Shown: positions 1-9,302, numbered from the stretch's first letter. The stretch: 64,000 nt of DNA from CAYPNF01 sp964411985 (GCA_964411985.1 CAYPNF010000041.1:1-64000), one strand, 5' to 3'. Program-made: numbers and translations. Notes: generated by a model from the letters alone, not told the origin.

Positions 1-150
1 AACCGCCCCTCCTGGGGCCATTCCAAAGGCCCCCTCCCCAGTGTCTGAGTTGCAGTCGATTTGCAGGCTCGCCGGCGGCTATCTGCTCACCGAACTCAGG
101 AGCGACATCACGCGCGAAAATCCCCGCTCGCCCAGTGAGAGAATCTGTGA

Positions 151-411
151 GGCGTTACACTGGCGCAGTTGCCCCAAGAGGAGCATGCCTCAACCAAGGT
201 CCCTCCCACCAACAACCTGGCCGAACGCAGTCTGCGCCCCGTGGTGATCATGCGTCGCGTCATCCAAGGCCCCCGTTCCGATCAGGGGCTGGAAACCCAC
301 AGTGTCCTCCGTAGTCTGCTGGAGACCGCCCGCCGCCAGGGCAAGAAGGCGCACCACTTACTCCTAGAACTCTTCACCAAGGATACCGCCGACGCCCAAG
401 CCGCCCTCTAA
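151..411 (+). pseudogene. IS66-family transposase, decayed C-terminal remnant
   Basis: The frame is open from 151 to the TAA at 409-411 and reads TNNLAERSLRPVVI followed by an R-S-x-x-G-x-x-x-H and TARxQG pattern. This is the conserved C-terminal end of IS66-type DDE transposases, where the NN-x-AER motif carries the catalytic Glu. Upstream in the same frame there are stops at 46-48, 136-138 and 148-150 and no recognisable transposase sequence, so only about 80 residues of a protein normally near 500 remain. No terminal inverted repeat or partner orf is visible. It is a dead relic of an insertion at this site. Confidence 0.75.
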
Positions 412-719
412 AGGCATCCTCTGGATAAGAAATCCAAGCCTCCAAAACTCTCCCCGCTCGACAAGCCGCCCTGACAACGAGCTAAACTGTTACCAACTTC
501 GAGGTCCGCCGCTGCACGGCACCTGCTCTCTCGATCGACCAGGCAGTCCGAGTCCGTTGGCCGGCGGTTGACGTAGCTCGTGTTCTCGAGAGCGCCCCCA
601 GCCCTACGGGCCCCTGGTCCGTCGTAATCGATCCCAGCTTCGAGAAAAGTGGCCTTCGACATGCCACGACTCCGAGCTCGCCTGGAGGATCGATGAGGTT
701 CTTCCGTCTAAAGTAGGTA
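412..719. other. Intergenic gap with no recognisable gene
   Basis: These 308 bases lie between the IS66 relic and the end of the fucosidase gene. Open frames exist on the minus strand but show no family motif and overlap each other. No tRNA, terminator with a T-tract, or repeat arm was recognised. It may be further decayed insertion-sequence DNA. Confidence 0.5.
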
Positions 720-2153
720 TCAGTACTTCGGGACCTGGAATACGCCCAGAGTGGAGATCGTGGGGCACGCTCGCGCTTCGTCGATGATGACTCGAACCTT
801 GCTCGCCTTGGTCTCTGGGATTCTCAGCAGGCGTTTGTAGCCGACGGTCGTCCCCTGCCCTAGCCGCTGCCACTCACCACCGACTCTGCCCTCTACGTGG
901 AACTTGGAGACTCGTTGTCCCAAGGGGATATACTCTTGGAGTAGGACACAATTGAAGGTGGCGGTGCGGCCCAGGTCAATCTCCAGCGTGGCCGAGGTCA
1001 CCCCATCGTCAGCCGCCCAGTAAGTATTCCAGTTGCCGTCCGTGCAGGCTCTAGCAGCGAAAGCTTTGTCCTTGGCCCGAACGTTACTGGCAACGACTTT
1101 TCGTCCTTTCGCGTAGTCGACCGAGAATGCCCTCGTCAGAAGGTCGTTGAACTCCTTGAGCCTGGCCACATCATTTTCATGAAAGCGCCCGCGTCGGTCG
1201 GGTGGCACGTTCAAGTGCAAGGAGGCGTTTTGGCCTACGGACTGGAAGTAAATCTCCATGAGGTCCTTCACGGACTTCACTTTGCCGTTCTCAGAATCGT
1301 GATGGAACCAGCCGGGCCGGATCGAGACATCGCATTCAGCGGGAATCCAATCCAAACCCAAAGGATCGCCCGTGCCCAGACTGCTGATGTCGCTGCCGCC
1401 GACCGTGACCTTGCTGCGGTTGAACAGGCACCAGTTGGTCTCCTTGGCCAGGCCGGACTCGTTGCCGACCCACCGCACGTCAGGGCCTGCGTCGCTGAAC
1501 ATCACCGCGTTGGGCTGGAGTTTTCGTACCAGATCCGTGAAACTAGGCCAGTCGTAGACCTGTTTCTTACCGTTCGGTCCTTCGCCGCACGCACCGTCGA
1601 ACCATACCATGGAAATCTCGCCGTAGTTCGTAAGCAGCTCGGTCATCTGCTTCCGGTAATGCTCGTTGTACCGGGGCGAATCGCCATAACAGGGTTCGTG
1701 TCGATCCCAAGGGGAAAGGTAGACGCCGAACTTCAGGCCGATTTCGCGGCAGGCTTCAGAGACCTCCTTGACCACGTCGCCTTTGCCATCGCGCCAAGGG
1801 CTGTTCTTCACCGAATGCTCGGTGTACTGGCTTGGCCAAAGGCAGAAACCATCGTGGTGTTTGGCGGTGAGGACGATCAGCCCGAAACCAGCGTCTTTCG
1901 CTGCCCTGGCCCATTGGCGGGCGTCGAAGGCGGTGGGATTGAAGGAGGCAGGATTCTCTTTCCCATCGCCCCATTCCCGGTCGGAGAAGGTGTTCACACC
2001 AAAATGGGCGAACATGTACCGCTCCCGCAGATGCCAGGGGATTTGGCGCGTCGCAGGAATCGGAGCGATTGGCAGGGGCGGAAAGGAGGCTGCCATCAAG
2101 GTAGCATTCAGGGCGAGGGAGGCCAGGACGGAAAAAGAGCGATGGAAGTGCAT
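720..2153 (-). CDS. Secreted alpha-L-fucosidase, GH29, with F5/8 type C domain
   Basis: This 477-residue protein starts with a signal peptide (about residues 1-22). Residues about 35-350 match family GH29: the TAKHHDGF motif is at 97-103 and the MVWFDGA segment places the expected nucleophile at Asp186. Residues about 355-477 look like a discoidin (F5/8 type C) carbohydrate-binding domain, with a W-N-T-Y-W-A-A-D-D segment and an LE-I-D-L-G strand. GH29 enzymes release terminal L-fucose from glycans. The fused binding domain resembles that of GH29 subfamily B enzymes, but linkage preference cannot be read from sequence. The gene stands alone, with feoB ending 48 bases upstream on the same strand. 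Confidence 0.9.
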   Translation of the reverse strand: MHFHRSFSVLASLALNATLMAASFPPLPIAPIPATRQIPWHLRERYMFAHFGVNTFSDREWGDGKENPASFNPTAFDARQWARAAKDAGFGLIVLTAKHHDGFCLWPSQYTEHSVKNSPWRDGKGDVVKEVSEACREIGLKFGVYLSPWDRHEPCYGDSPRYNEHYRKQMTELLTNYGEISMVWFDGACGEGPNGKKQVYDWPSFTDLVRKLQPNAVMFSDAGPDVRWVGNESGLAKETNWCLFNRSKVTVGGSDISSLGTGDPLGLDWIPAECDVSIRPGWFHHDSENGKVKSVKDLMEIYFQSVGQNASLHLNVPPDRRGRFHENDVARLKEFNDLLTRAFSVDYAKGRKVVASNVRAKDKAFAARACTDGNWNTYWAADDGVTSATLEIDLGRTATFNCVLLQEYIPLGQRVSKFHVEGRVGGEWQRLGQGTTVGYKRLLRIPETKASKVRVIIDEARACPTISTLGVFQVPKY

Positions 2154-2201
2154 AGCCCCTGATCATTGCCGTTTCCAGGGATCGGACGCCAACAAAAAAC
2201 G

Positions 2202-4475
2202 TCACTCAAAACCGAGCAGGCGCCCCCCCTGATAGGTCAGGAAGGAAAGGCTCCAGGCGAGGCCACCCATATAAAGCCACTGGAAAAGTGGCCATTTCCA
2301 ACTGTTCGTCTCGCGACGCACCACCGCCATGGTGCTCACACACTGAAGGGCCAGAACGTAAAACACCATGAGGCTGAGTCCCGTTAGCGTGGAATAGGCA
2401 GGTCGGCCATCGGTCCGCTTTTGCTGCCTCATGCTCTGGATCAGTGACGGCGACACGGTTGTGCCCGATTCCGAACCCACGTTATAGACCACCGACATGG
2501 TGCTAACGAAAACTTCCCGTGCGGCAAACGAAGCCACGATCCCAATCCCCATCTTCCAGTCAAATCCCAAAGGAATGATCGTCGGCTCAATCAGTCTTCC
2601 CAGCCGTCCGGCAAAGCTATATCGGAGCCGTTCTCCAGCGATGAGCCGGTCCAATTCCTGGAGCCTCTCTGCATCCGGATCCACGTCTCCTGCCTGAACG
2701 GTCTGGCCCTGATTCTGCCTCAGTTGCGTTCTCTCCAACTCGTACGCAGGAGTGTTACCCCCGTTCTTCGGGTAGCTGGCAAGAAACCAGAGAAGGATGT
2801 TGATGCCCAAAATGACTGTTCCTGCCTGCTTCAGAAACAGCCTCGATCTGTCCCACATATGCCGGAAGACCAGCGTGACTGTCGGACGCTTATAGGGAGG
2901 CAACTCCATGATGAGCACCGGGGTGGCTCCCTTCAAAAGGATCTTTTTAAAGAACCAAGCCATCACCAATGCCATGGTCACCCCGAGCAGGTACATCAAA
3001 AGGAGCACGAGACCGGGTAGTCGGATGAACCCAAGCACCTTCACTTCCGGAATGCAGGCGGCAATCAGCAACGCGTATACGGGCATGCGGGCTGAACAGC
3101 TCATCAAAGGGGCTACCATGATGGTGGCCAGCCGGTCCTTTGGGTTCTCAATCACGCGCGCAGACATGATCCCAGGAATGGCACAGGCAAAGGAACTCAG
3201 CATGGGGATGAAGCTTCGGCCATGCAGCCCAACCTTCCCCATGAAGCCGTCCATCAAAAAGGCCGCGCGAGCCATGTAGCCCGTGTCCTCCAGTAGACCC
3301 AGAAAAAGAAACAGCAGACAGATCTGTGGAAGAAAAACCACCACCGCCCCCACTCCAGCAATGACTCCGTCCACCACCAGGCTCTGCAAATCCCCGGGTG
3401 GGATCAACTGCTCCACCCGTCCTCCAAGCCAGGAAACCCCTTCACTCAGCAAATCCATGGGAAGCCTGGCGAATCCAAAGATGGACTGGAACATCAAGGC
3501 CATTAAGAAGAAGAAGAGGATCAACCCATAGACCTTGTGGGTCACCACCCGGTCAAGCCGGTCACTGAAGGTCATCTCTTGGTTACCCAGCGTCTGAACC
3601 ACTTTGCGGCAGATGTCGGCCACACAGCGATACCGAGCCTCGATTACCACGGTCCGCCAATCGATTCCAGCCAGTTCCAGTTTTCGCCTCGCCCAAAGCA
3701 GGCCGGACTCCAAACCGGAGTTCAGCGGACCGGGCTCTTCTGCTGGATTTGCGTGCATGAGCCGCAGTAGTGCAATCGGCCTCGCTGCCGGGCCTTGGAG
3801 TTTCAACTCCTGCACCAAGTCAGCGGCAGCTTCCAAAACCACGGGAGGCAGTATGGGAAACAAGCGGTGGGGCCTTGCGGGCCGTGACGTGACGAGTTCG
3901 GATGCGACCGCCCTTCTTAGCGCTTCCAAGCCTTGCCGGGTGCTGGCAACCACTGGGAAAACCGGAACCCCCAACTCAGTGGCAAGAGCGACAGGGTCCA
4001 CCACAATTCCCTGCTGCTCGGCGACATCCATCATGTTGAGTGCCACCAAAGTCGGAAATCCAAGCTCCAGCACCTGGGTAAGGAAGTACAGGTTCCGTTC
4101 CAGATTCGAGGCGTCCACCACCACCACCACCAAATCGGGAATCGGCACTTCAGGAAGCTGACCCAACAGAACGTCCCTGGCCACACTCTCGTCCAGCGAT
4201 TGGGAAGCTAGGCTATAGGCACCCGGCAGATCGAGTACCATGGTAGCCGGAGAGTTCACACCCAAGCCCTGCAACCGCCCTTCCTTACGTTCCACGGTCA
4301 CCCCGGCGTAGTTACCGACTTTAGCGCGAAGCCCCGTCAAGGCGTTGAAAAGCGTAGTCTTCCCGCAATTCGGGTTCCCGGTAAGGACGACTTGCCGGAT
4401 TCCCTTCGATGGGTTCGCAGGCACCGCAGGCTCGTCGCCAGAACCCGTTGCCGCCGGATGACCTGATGCACTCAT
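2202..4475 (-). CDS. feoB: Ferrous iron transporter FeoB
   Basis: This 757-residue inner-membrane protein has an N-terminal G domain and a polytopic transport domain. The P-loop GNPNCGKTT is at residues 33-41, the G3 motif DLPG at 82-85 and the G4 motif NMMD at 147-150. From about residue 290 there are repeated hydrophobic segments containing the two conserved Gate regions, including GRSFIPMLSSFACAIPG and a second SCSARMPVY segment. An internal hydrophilic insertion near residues 590-625 separates membrane helices. It imports Fe2+ with the two FeoA proteins encoded just upstream; the gap to the second feoA is 34 bases. Length and order are normal for bacterial FeoB. Confidence 0.97.
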   Translation of the reverse strand: MSASGHPAATGSGDEPAVPANPSKGIRQVVLTGNPNCGKTTLFNALTGLRAKVGNYAGVTVERKEGRLQGLGVNSPATMVLDLPGAYSLASQSLDESVARDVLLGQLPEVPIPDLVVVVVDASNLERNLYFLTQVLELGFPTLVALNMMDVAEQQGIVVDPVALATELGVPVFPVVASTRQGLEALRRAVASELVTSRPARPHRLFPILPPVVLEAAADLVQELKLQGPAARPIALLRLMHANPAEEPGPLNSGLESGLLWARRKLELAGIDWRTVVIEARYRCVADICRKVVQTLGNQEMTFSDRLDRVVTHKVYGLILFFFLMALMFQSIFGFARLPMDLLSEGVSWLGGRVEQLIPPGDLQSLVVDGVIAGVGAVVVFLPQICLLFLFLGLLEDTGYMARAAFLMDGFMGKVGLHGRSFIPMLSSFACAIPGIMSARVIENPKDRLATIMVAPLMSCSARMPVYALLIAACIPEVKVLGFIRLPGLVLLLMYLLGVTMALVMAWFFKKILLKGATPVLIMELPPYKRPTVTLVFRHMWDRSRLFLKQAGTVILGINILLWFLASYPKNGGNTPAYELERTQLRQNQGQTVQAGDVDPDAERLQELDRLIAGERLRYSFAGRLGRLIEPTIIPLGFDWKMGIGIVASFAAREVFVSTMSVVYNVGSESGTTVSPSLIQSMRQQKRTDGRPAYSTLTGLSLMVFYVLALQCVSTMAVVRRETNSWKWPLFQWLYMGGLAWSLSFLTYQGGRLLGFE

Positions 4476-4509
4476 ACCCTGTTTCCTGGAGCAAGTCGGG
4501 GACTGAACG

Positions 4510-4785
4510 TCATCCCGTTATGGTCCTCTGGACTAAAACGGCCTCTGCTTCATGTCGGCTCAGGGTCAGATGATAGCCTCTGAGCCGGATATCGACAGGG
4601 TCACCCAGAGGCCCAAACCTCACCAACTGAACGGGAGTACCCACCACCAAACCCATCTCAAAGAGCCGGCTCTTGGTGTCTGCGGGCAGGAGGATCTCGA
4701 GCACTGCGGCCGATTGGCCGGGCTCAAGCGTGACCAAGGACTGGCTAGCGGGGGTCACTGGGAGGGGGGGCAGATTGGAATTCAA
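4510..4785 (-). CDS. feoA: FeoA-domain protein, second copy
   Basis: This protein of about 91 residues has the SH3-like FeoA fold signature: an L-x-P-G-Q-S start, a RLFEMGL turn, and the ending DIRLRGYHLTLSRHEAEAV. FeoA is a small cytosolic partner of FeoB. The start is uncertain. A TTG at 4785 overlaps the TGA of the first feoA, giving translational coupling; a GTG at 4758 is the other choice. An ATG at 4890 is in frame but would create a long overlap with the upstream feoA and a cysteine-rich unlikely N-terminus. It belongs to the feoA-feoA-feoB operon. Confidence 0.85.
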   Translation of the reverse strand: MNSNLPPLPVTPASQSLVTLEPGQSAAVLEILLPADTKSRLFEMGLVVGTPVQLVRFGPLGDPVDIRLRGYHLTLSRHEAEAVLVQRTITG

Positions 4786-5105
4786 CGAAATCTGGGTTCG
4801 ACTGCAGGCTCTTCTTTCCCAACAGCCTCCACCACAATGCAATCGGCCAGTTTGCTGCTGAGTCCCATGCGGACGTTGCAGACCTGGCAAACAACGCTGC
4901 TGTTGTGGAGCAGGAGCTTGACTTGTTTCTCCTCACCCATCCCAAGCTCGCGAAGGCGCTGGCATACTTCCGGGCCGGCCAACAGCTCCTTGATTCGAAC
5001 TGCGGTGCCCACTTTCACCTGGCTTAATGGGCACCAACGATCGCACCCTGCGGACCCAACCTCTGACGACGACTTAATCATGTGACCTACGACTTGGGGA
5101 GACAT
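4782..5105 (-). CDS. feoA: FeoA-domain protein, first copy
   Basis: The 107-residue product has the FeoA core: LSQVKVGTAVRIKELLAG, a RLRELGMGEEKQVKLL segment, and RMGLSSKLADCIVVE near the C-terminus. It is the first gene of the feo operon. Its N-terminus before residue 28 is not conserved. An internal ATG at 5081 is a plausible alternative start, because a Fur-box-like palindrome sits only three bases upstream of the ATG at 5105 and leaves no room for a ribosome binding site there. Family and operon position are clear; only the start is in doubt. Confidence 0.88.
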   Translation of the reverse strand: MSPQVVGHMIKSSSEVGSAGCDRWCPLSQVKVGTAVRIKELLAGPEVCQRLRELGMGEEKQVKLLLHNSSVVCQVCNVRMGLSSKLADCIVVEAVGKEEPAVEPRFR

Positions 5106-5107
5106 TA

Positions 5108-5130
5108 TTGCGATTGAGACTGAGTTGCAA
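5108..5130 (-). promoter_or_regulatory. Fur-box-like palindrome upstream of feoA
   Basis: A 23-base imperfect palindrome has the perfect outer arms TTGC and GCAA and matches its own reverse complement at 16 of 23 positions, with a TGAGACTGAGTTGCAA half typical of Fur sites. Its place directly before the feo operon fits iron-dependent repression. This is a pattern match only; the regulator itself is not in the window. Confidence 0.55.
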
Positions 5131-5364
5131 GAAGGATTTGTCCATTTGACGGAAAGGTTTGATTCAGGTCAACATCGGTATCCCGATGCATTCTAACGTC
5201 GAATTCGATCCGTCGCGCACTTGCCAACCAGGCGAAGGTTTCCTTCTTCTGGTACCAGCTCTCCAGCCTCTCCTGCCTATCAGCCCGATCTAGGAAAGAC
5301 TGGCCAAGATCGTGCGAACCGTTTCGAATAAACACTGGTCAGGGTTCCCTGTAGAGCTTCCGCT

Positions 5365-7185
5365 ATGGAGACACTGAGCCTGCATCGCCCCCGCAACGTC
5401 GACTGGAAGCGTGCAGCCGCCTTGCTTTACGGGGACTGGGGAACGAGCAAGGCCTATGTCATCGGGTTGGCGTTCCTCGCTGCGGGGTATTCCTCGCTGC
5501 AGATCATCGTGGCCGTCTCCGCTCTGACGGCCTTGGTGGGTTACAACTACGGGATCGTCTGTAAATACCTGGCTGATGGCGGAGGGGTCTACTCTGCAGC
5601 TCGAGACCAGAGCCGTACGCTGGCGGTAATCGGTGCCCTCATGCTCATAGCGGGCTTTACGGTAACCGCCTCGCTAAACGCTTGGGCTGCTTTGGAATAC
5701 CTGCACGTCCCCAAAGCGTACATCGCCCCGATTTCGATTCTACTCATTCTCTTGATCGGGGCGACCAACTACTTTGGTCCGAAGCATACGGGGAGTATGG
5801 CGGTGGCTCTGGCACTTCCGATGGTGTTGGTGGTGGTTATCGTGATTGGCCTGAGTATTCCCTATCTGAGCTTTGCCCAGATCCAGCCCTCGAGCCAAAG
5901 TTTCGGTAAGAACTGGAGCGCATTCGTTGGGGTCATCCTGGCGTTGAGCGGCGTGGAGGCCATCGCCAGCTTGACTGGGGTCATGAAGCTTGATCCTGGC
6001 GCTTCCATGGAGGCCCCCAAGGTGAAGAGAACCTCAGCCAAGGCCATCTGGGTCGTGGCGCTGGAAGTGGTTTTCGGCACGTCTCTTCTGGGCTGGGCGA
6101 TGGTTTCCCTGCCTAGGACCCCCAGACTCGAGCTGCAGATGAAGGCGGGTTGGGAGGACATGATGCGCTTCCTGGGTGAACAATACGCGACGCAAGCCCT
6201 CGGCCCAGAAGCAGGCAGGTTCTTTGGAATAGCGATCGGCTTGATCGTAGGATTGCTCCTCCTCAGCGCAGTCAACACCGCCATCACCGCGATGATTGGA
6301 GCCTTCTACCTCATGGCCAAGGATGGCGAAATGCCGCGGTCCTTTACCAAGTTGAACCCATTCGGGGTCCCTTGGCTTCCGATGGCGGTAGCGACGATCC
6401 TGCCGATCATCGTACTCGTTTTCACCACCAATCTGATGTTCCTGGCCGATTTGTACGCCATTGGCGTGGTCGGAGCCATCACCGTCAACCTGGGTTCGTG
6501 TTGTACGAACTCCAGGCTTCCGCTCAAAGTCTACGAGCGGATCATCATGGGGCTGACTTTCCTGATCCTGCTCGCCGTGGAGATCTCCATTGCTTACACG
6601 AAACATGATGCCTTGTTCTTCGCTTGTTGTGTCTTGGCGGGTGGGATGGCGCTTCGGGGATGGGCCCAGGCTCGTGCCGGTTTCCGTACGATCACCGTCC
6701 GCAAGGAGGTGGCCGCCCACGCCTCCCCGGAAACCACGACCGATCTTAAGTTCTCGCTCAACTCAGGCCAGGCGATCATGGTAGCCGCCCGAGGAGTCAC
6801 ACCCGTCCTCCACTTCGCTGCCGATGAAGCCCGGCTCCGCGGGAGTGTTTTGTATGTGCTCTATGTTCAGGAAGTGGTGGTGAATCTTCCAGCCAAGCTC
6901 ACCACCCAGGAAAAAGCCCGGTGGCAGGACAATCCGCAGGCTGCCAAGATCATGTACAGCATGCTCAAACACGGTGGGGAGATCGGGATCCAGGTGGTTC
7001 CGGTCTACGTCGTGAGTGATAGCGCCCCGATGACCATCCTGGATCTGTCGGCCACGCTCGGAGTGGACTACCTCATTCTGGGGGCGCCCCACCGCACGGG
7101 CCTGGTAAAACTTCTCAAGGGCGACGTCGTCACCGAAGTCGCCAAGCATCTGCCCGAGAACATCCACCTCGTGATTTTCGGCTAA
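5365..7185 (+). CDS. APC-superfamily permease with C-terminal universal-stress-type domain
   Basis: This 606-residue protein has about twelve hydrophobic segments between residues 20 and 440, with an early glycine-containing YGDWGTSKAYVIG stretch and GGGVYSAAR, as in amino-acid/polyamine permeases of the APC superfamily. Residues about 460-606 are soluble and look like a UspA-type nucleotide-binding fold: an IMVAARG first strand and a terminal DYLILGAPHRTG-LVKLL-G-V--EVAKH pattern. Such tails are thought to regulate transporter activity in the cytosol. The substrate cannot be named. The gene diverges from the feo operon with 259 bases between them. Confidence 0.8.
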   Translation: METLSLHRPRNVDWKRAAALLYGDWGTSKAYVIGLAFLAAGYSSLQIIVAVSALTALVGYNYGIVCKYLADGGGVYSAARDQSRTLAVIGALMLIAGFTVTASLNAWAALEYLHVPKAYIAPISILLILLIGATNYFGPKHTGSMAVALALPMVLVVVIVIGLSIPYLSFAQIQPSSQSFGKNWSAFVGVILALSGVEAIASLTGVMKLDPGASMEAPKVKRTSAKAIWVVALEVVFGTSLLGWAMVSLPRTPRLELQMKAGWEDMMRFLGEQYATQALGPEAGRFFGIAIGLIVGLLLLSAVNTAITAMIGAFYLMAKDGEMPRSFTKLNPFGVPWLPMAVATILPIIVLVFTTNLMFLADLYAIGVVGAITVNLGSCCTNSRLPLKVYERIIMGLTFLILLAVEISIAYTKHDALFFACCVLAGGMALRGWAQARAGFRTITVRKEVAAHASPETTTDLKFSLNSGQAIMVAARGVTPVLHFAADEARLRGSVLYVLYVQEVVVNLPAKLTTQEKARWQDNPQAAKIMYSMLKHGGEIGIQVVPVYVVSDSAPMTILDLSATLGVDYLILGAPHRTGLVKLLKGDVVTEVAKHLPENIHLVIFG

Positions 7186-7213
7186 GGCCCGGAATCGCCC
7201 ACTTGGCTCTACT

Positions 7214-8404
7214 CTAACTCTGGCTAAGCCTTTTCACCGGTGCCACGTAAAACATCTGGTGCGCTTCACGAATTATGGGAAGGACTCGATCGGCGAACGG
7301 GCTCAATCGGACCACATGGCGGATGGCGCTTTCGTCCAGGTTCACCGCTGGCTCTCCCGGAAACCAGTGTTCTGCTTGTCCGAGGAGGTTATAGCGCATC
7401 TTCGCCCAGTCGATGAGATCCAGGCTCTTGGCGTAAGTCCACAAGCGTAGAATCTCTCGCAGGTTAATCTCGCCGGGAACATCGTAGTACTCCGGAATTC
7501 CCTCGGACCAACGAGCGCACCAATCCTCGCCCAAGGTCCGACCCATCTCTGCTCGAAGCCTGGCCTCGACCGCCTGAACGGTGGCGTCGGCTTGGTCCCA
7601 GCCGCGGAGCGCTTCGACGTGGATATCGAAGTCGGAAGGCCTTGAGACTCCCAGACTCAGGGTGTGAACCTGAGGGCGAGCGAGACAAAACAGGTCGTTG
7701 AACTGCATGGGATGCAGCGATCCGCAAAGCTGCACCAACTTCGAAGGAGGCGCGTACAGTTTGCCACCCTTATCGTTGGGACTAATAATGAAAACCCCCA
7801 TGTCGAGGGCCGACGCGGCTTCTACAGCCGGCCAAGTGGTTTCATTCACGAAGTACCAGTGCAGATTGACGTAGTCGAAGTCCCCTTCCTTAACGGTTCG
7901 AAGAATGATCTCTGGGGTCGCGTGGGTGGAGAATCCGATGAACCTGGCCCGCCCTTCCCGTTGGAGCCGACGAGCCATCTCGAGGCATCCTCCTTTGCCG
8001 AGAGACCAGTCAAGCAACTGCGCGTTGTTGATCCCGTGGATGGAGAGCAAGTCGACATGCTCCAGCTTCAGATAACGAAGCGAAGTCTCAAAGGTCTCGA
8101 GGAACTCCTGAGCATTCGCGGACGGGGCAACTTTGGTTTGTACGATGATCTTCTCGCGGGGCAGACGCGGAAGAATCGCTCCCAACTGCATTTCCGAGGT
8201 GCCATAGCCCCGGGCGGTCTCGATATGATTGATTCCCAGCTCCACCGACTTCCAAATACAGGCTTCCAGGTTCGCTTGGCCGTCCTTTGGGATCTCCTCC
8301 ATGGGGACATCCTGCCATTTGTGCTGGTAGCGCATGCCGCCACAAGTGAAGACAGGCATCTGCAGCTCGGTGCGCCCAAATCGACGATACTTCATAGGGG
8401 TCAC
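7214..8404 (-). CDS. Aldo/keto reductase with a degenerate ferredoxin-like tail
   Basis: The first 280 residues form an aldo/keto reductase TIM barrel: RRFGRTELQMPVFTCGG, GINHIETARGYGTSE, IIVQTKV and LLSIHGIN. The usual catalytic Asp is Glu here (HIETA), while Tyr, Lys and His of the tetrad are present. Residues about 290-396 resemble the C-terminus of COG1453-type reductases, where a 4Fe-4S Cys cluster normally precedes a G-I-P motif; here EGIP remains but only one Cys is left near it. A GTG start at 8404 overlaps the mqnD stop by four bases; an ATG at 8395 is the alternative. There is no export signal. Confidence 0.85.
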   Translation of the reverse strand: MTPMKYRRFGRTELQMPVFTCGGMRYQHKWQDVPMEEIPKDGQANLEACIWKSVELGINHIETARGYGTSEMQLGAILPRLPREKIIVQTKVAPSANAQEFLETFETSLRYLKLEHVDLLSIHGINNAQLLDWSLGKGGCLEMARRLQREGRARFIGFSTHATPEIILRTVKEGDFDYVNLHWYFVNETTWPAVEAASALDMGVFIISPNDKGGKLYAPPSKLVQLCGSLHPMQFNDLFCLARPQVHTLSLGVSRPSDFDIHVEALRGWDQADATVQAVEARLRAEMGRTLGEDWCARWSEGIPEYYDVPGEINLREILRLWTYAKSLDLIDWAKMRYNLLGQAEHWFPGEPAVNLDESAIRHVVRLSPFADRVLPIIREAHQMFYVAPVKRLSQS

Positions 8405-9252
8405 GATACAAACTCCAAGTCGGGGATTCCAGGAATTAGGTTCCGCTCTGCCCCCATGTTCAACAGGGTGCGAATGGCTGTCCGCCCACGATCACCGTAG
8501 TCCAAAGTCCAGTGGTTGACATACATGCCCACGAACTGATCCGCCAGGTCGTGTCCCATATCGCGTGCATATTGCAGGGCATGGGCTACCGCAGGCTGGC
8601 GATGGTCCAAACTGTACTGGATGCTCTCCTTGATCAAGCTGGACAGAACGCGTCGTTCCTCCGGCGGGATCCGCTTGTGAATCACGTTCCCGCCCAGCGG
8701 CAGTGGTAAGCCAGATGTGACTCTTCCCCACCAAACTCCCAAATCCTCGCAGACCTGAAGCCCTTCGTTGCGCCAAGTCAGCTGTCCCTCATGAATCAGC
8801 AGCCCCACGTCAGCGTCACCCCCCTTGACCGCCTGAAAGATCTGGTCAAAGGGCACCACGATGTGGTCGAACTCCTTGGCGGGCATCTCCAGAAAGAGCT
8901 GCAGCGCCAGGAAGGCCGTTGTCATGCGCCCGGGGACGGCGATCCTGGCCCGGGCCATCTCCTCCCGGGTGAGTTTCTGCTTTGCGACCAGCATCGGGCC
9001 GTAACCGTCTCCCATGCTGGCTCCGCACGGAAGCAGCGCGTAGTTCTGGTGAACGTAGGGATAAGCGTGGAAGCTGATCGCACTGATATCCAACTCGCTC
9101 CGGGTGGCTCTTTCGTTCAGCGTTTGGATGTCCTGTAGGATATGCTCGAACTGGTACCCGTGCAGTGCGATCAAATCCTTCGCCATCGCGTAGAACATAA
9201 AAGCGTCGTCTGGATCTGGGGAATGGCCTAATGTGATTGTGCGCTGCAACAT
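8401..9252 (-). CDS. mqnD: 1,4-dihydroxy-6-naphthoate synthase MqnD
   Basis: The 283-residue protein opens with TLGHSPDPDDAFMFYAM, the diagnostic N-terminus of MqnD, and continues with an SAISFHAYPYV segment and the IHEGQLTW motif. MqnD converts cyclic de-hypoxanthine futalosine to 1,4-dihydroxy-6-naphthoate in the futalosine pathway to menaquinone. The ATG at 9252 is preferred over a TTG at 9270, since the family starts directly before the first strand. The other mqn genes are not in this window. The stop overlaps the start of the downstream aldo/keto reductase, so the two are probably co-translated. Confidence 0.93.
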   Translation of the reverse strand: MLQRTITLGHSPDPDDAFMFYAMAKDLIALHGYQFEHILQDIQTLNERATRSELDISAISFHAYPYVHQNYALLPCGASMGDGYGPMLVAKQKLTREEMARARIAVPGRMTTAFLALQLFLEMPAKEFDHIVVPFDQIFQAVKGGDADVGLLIHEGQLTWRNEGLQVCEDLGVWWGRVTSGLPLPLGGNVIHKRIPPEERRVLSSLIKESIQYSLDHRQPAVAHALQYARDMGHDLADQFVGMYVNHWTLDYGDRGRTAIRTLLNMGAERNLIPGIPDLEFVS

Positions 9253-9302
9253 AGGCACCAACTTAACCAACTAGACCCGGTTTTGAAATAGAAAGAAGTT
9301 TC

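Noticed and set aside
1179..2162. Long open frame opposite the fucosidase gene
   Set aside because: It is fully antisense to a clear GH29 gene, has no family motif, and reflects GC-rich third positions.
4117..4136. CAC/CCA trinucleotide run that could be taken for a microsatellite or His tract
   Set aside because: On the minus strand it encodes the valine-rich strand of the FeoB G domain; no repeat expansion is needed.
5105..5335. 76-codon minus-strand frame between feoA and the permease gene
   Set aside because: No family features; it would cover the Fur-like site and butt directly onto feoA. Judged to be regulatory DNA.
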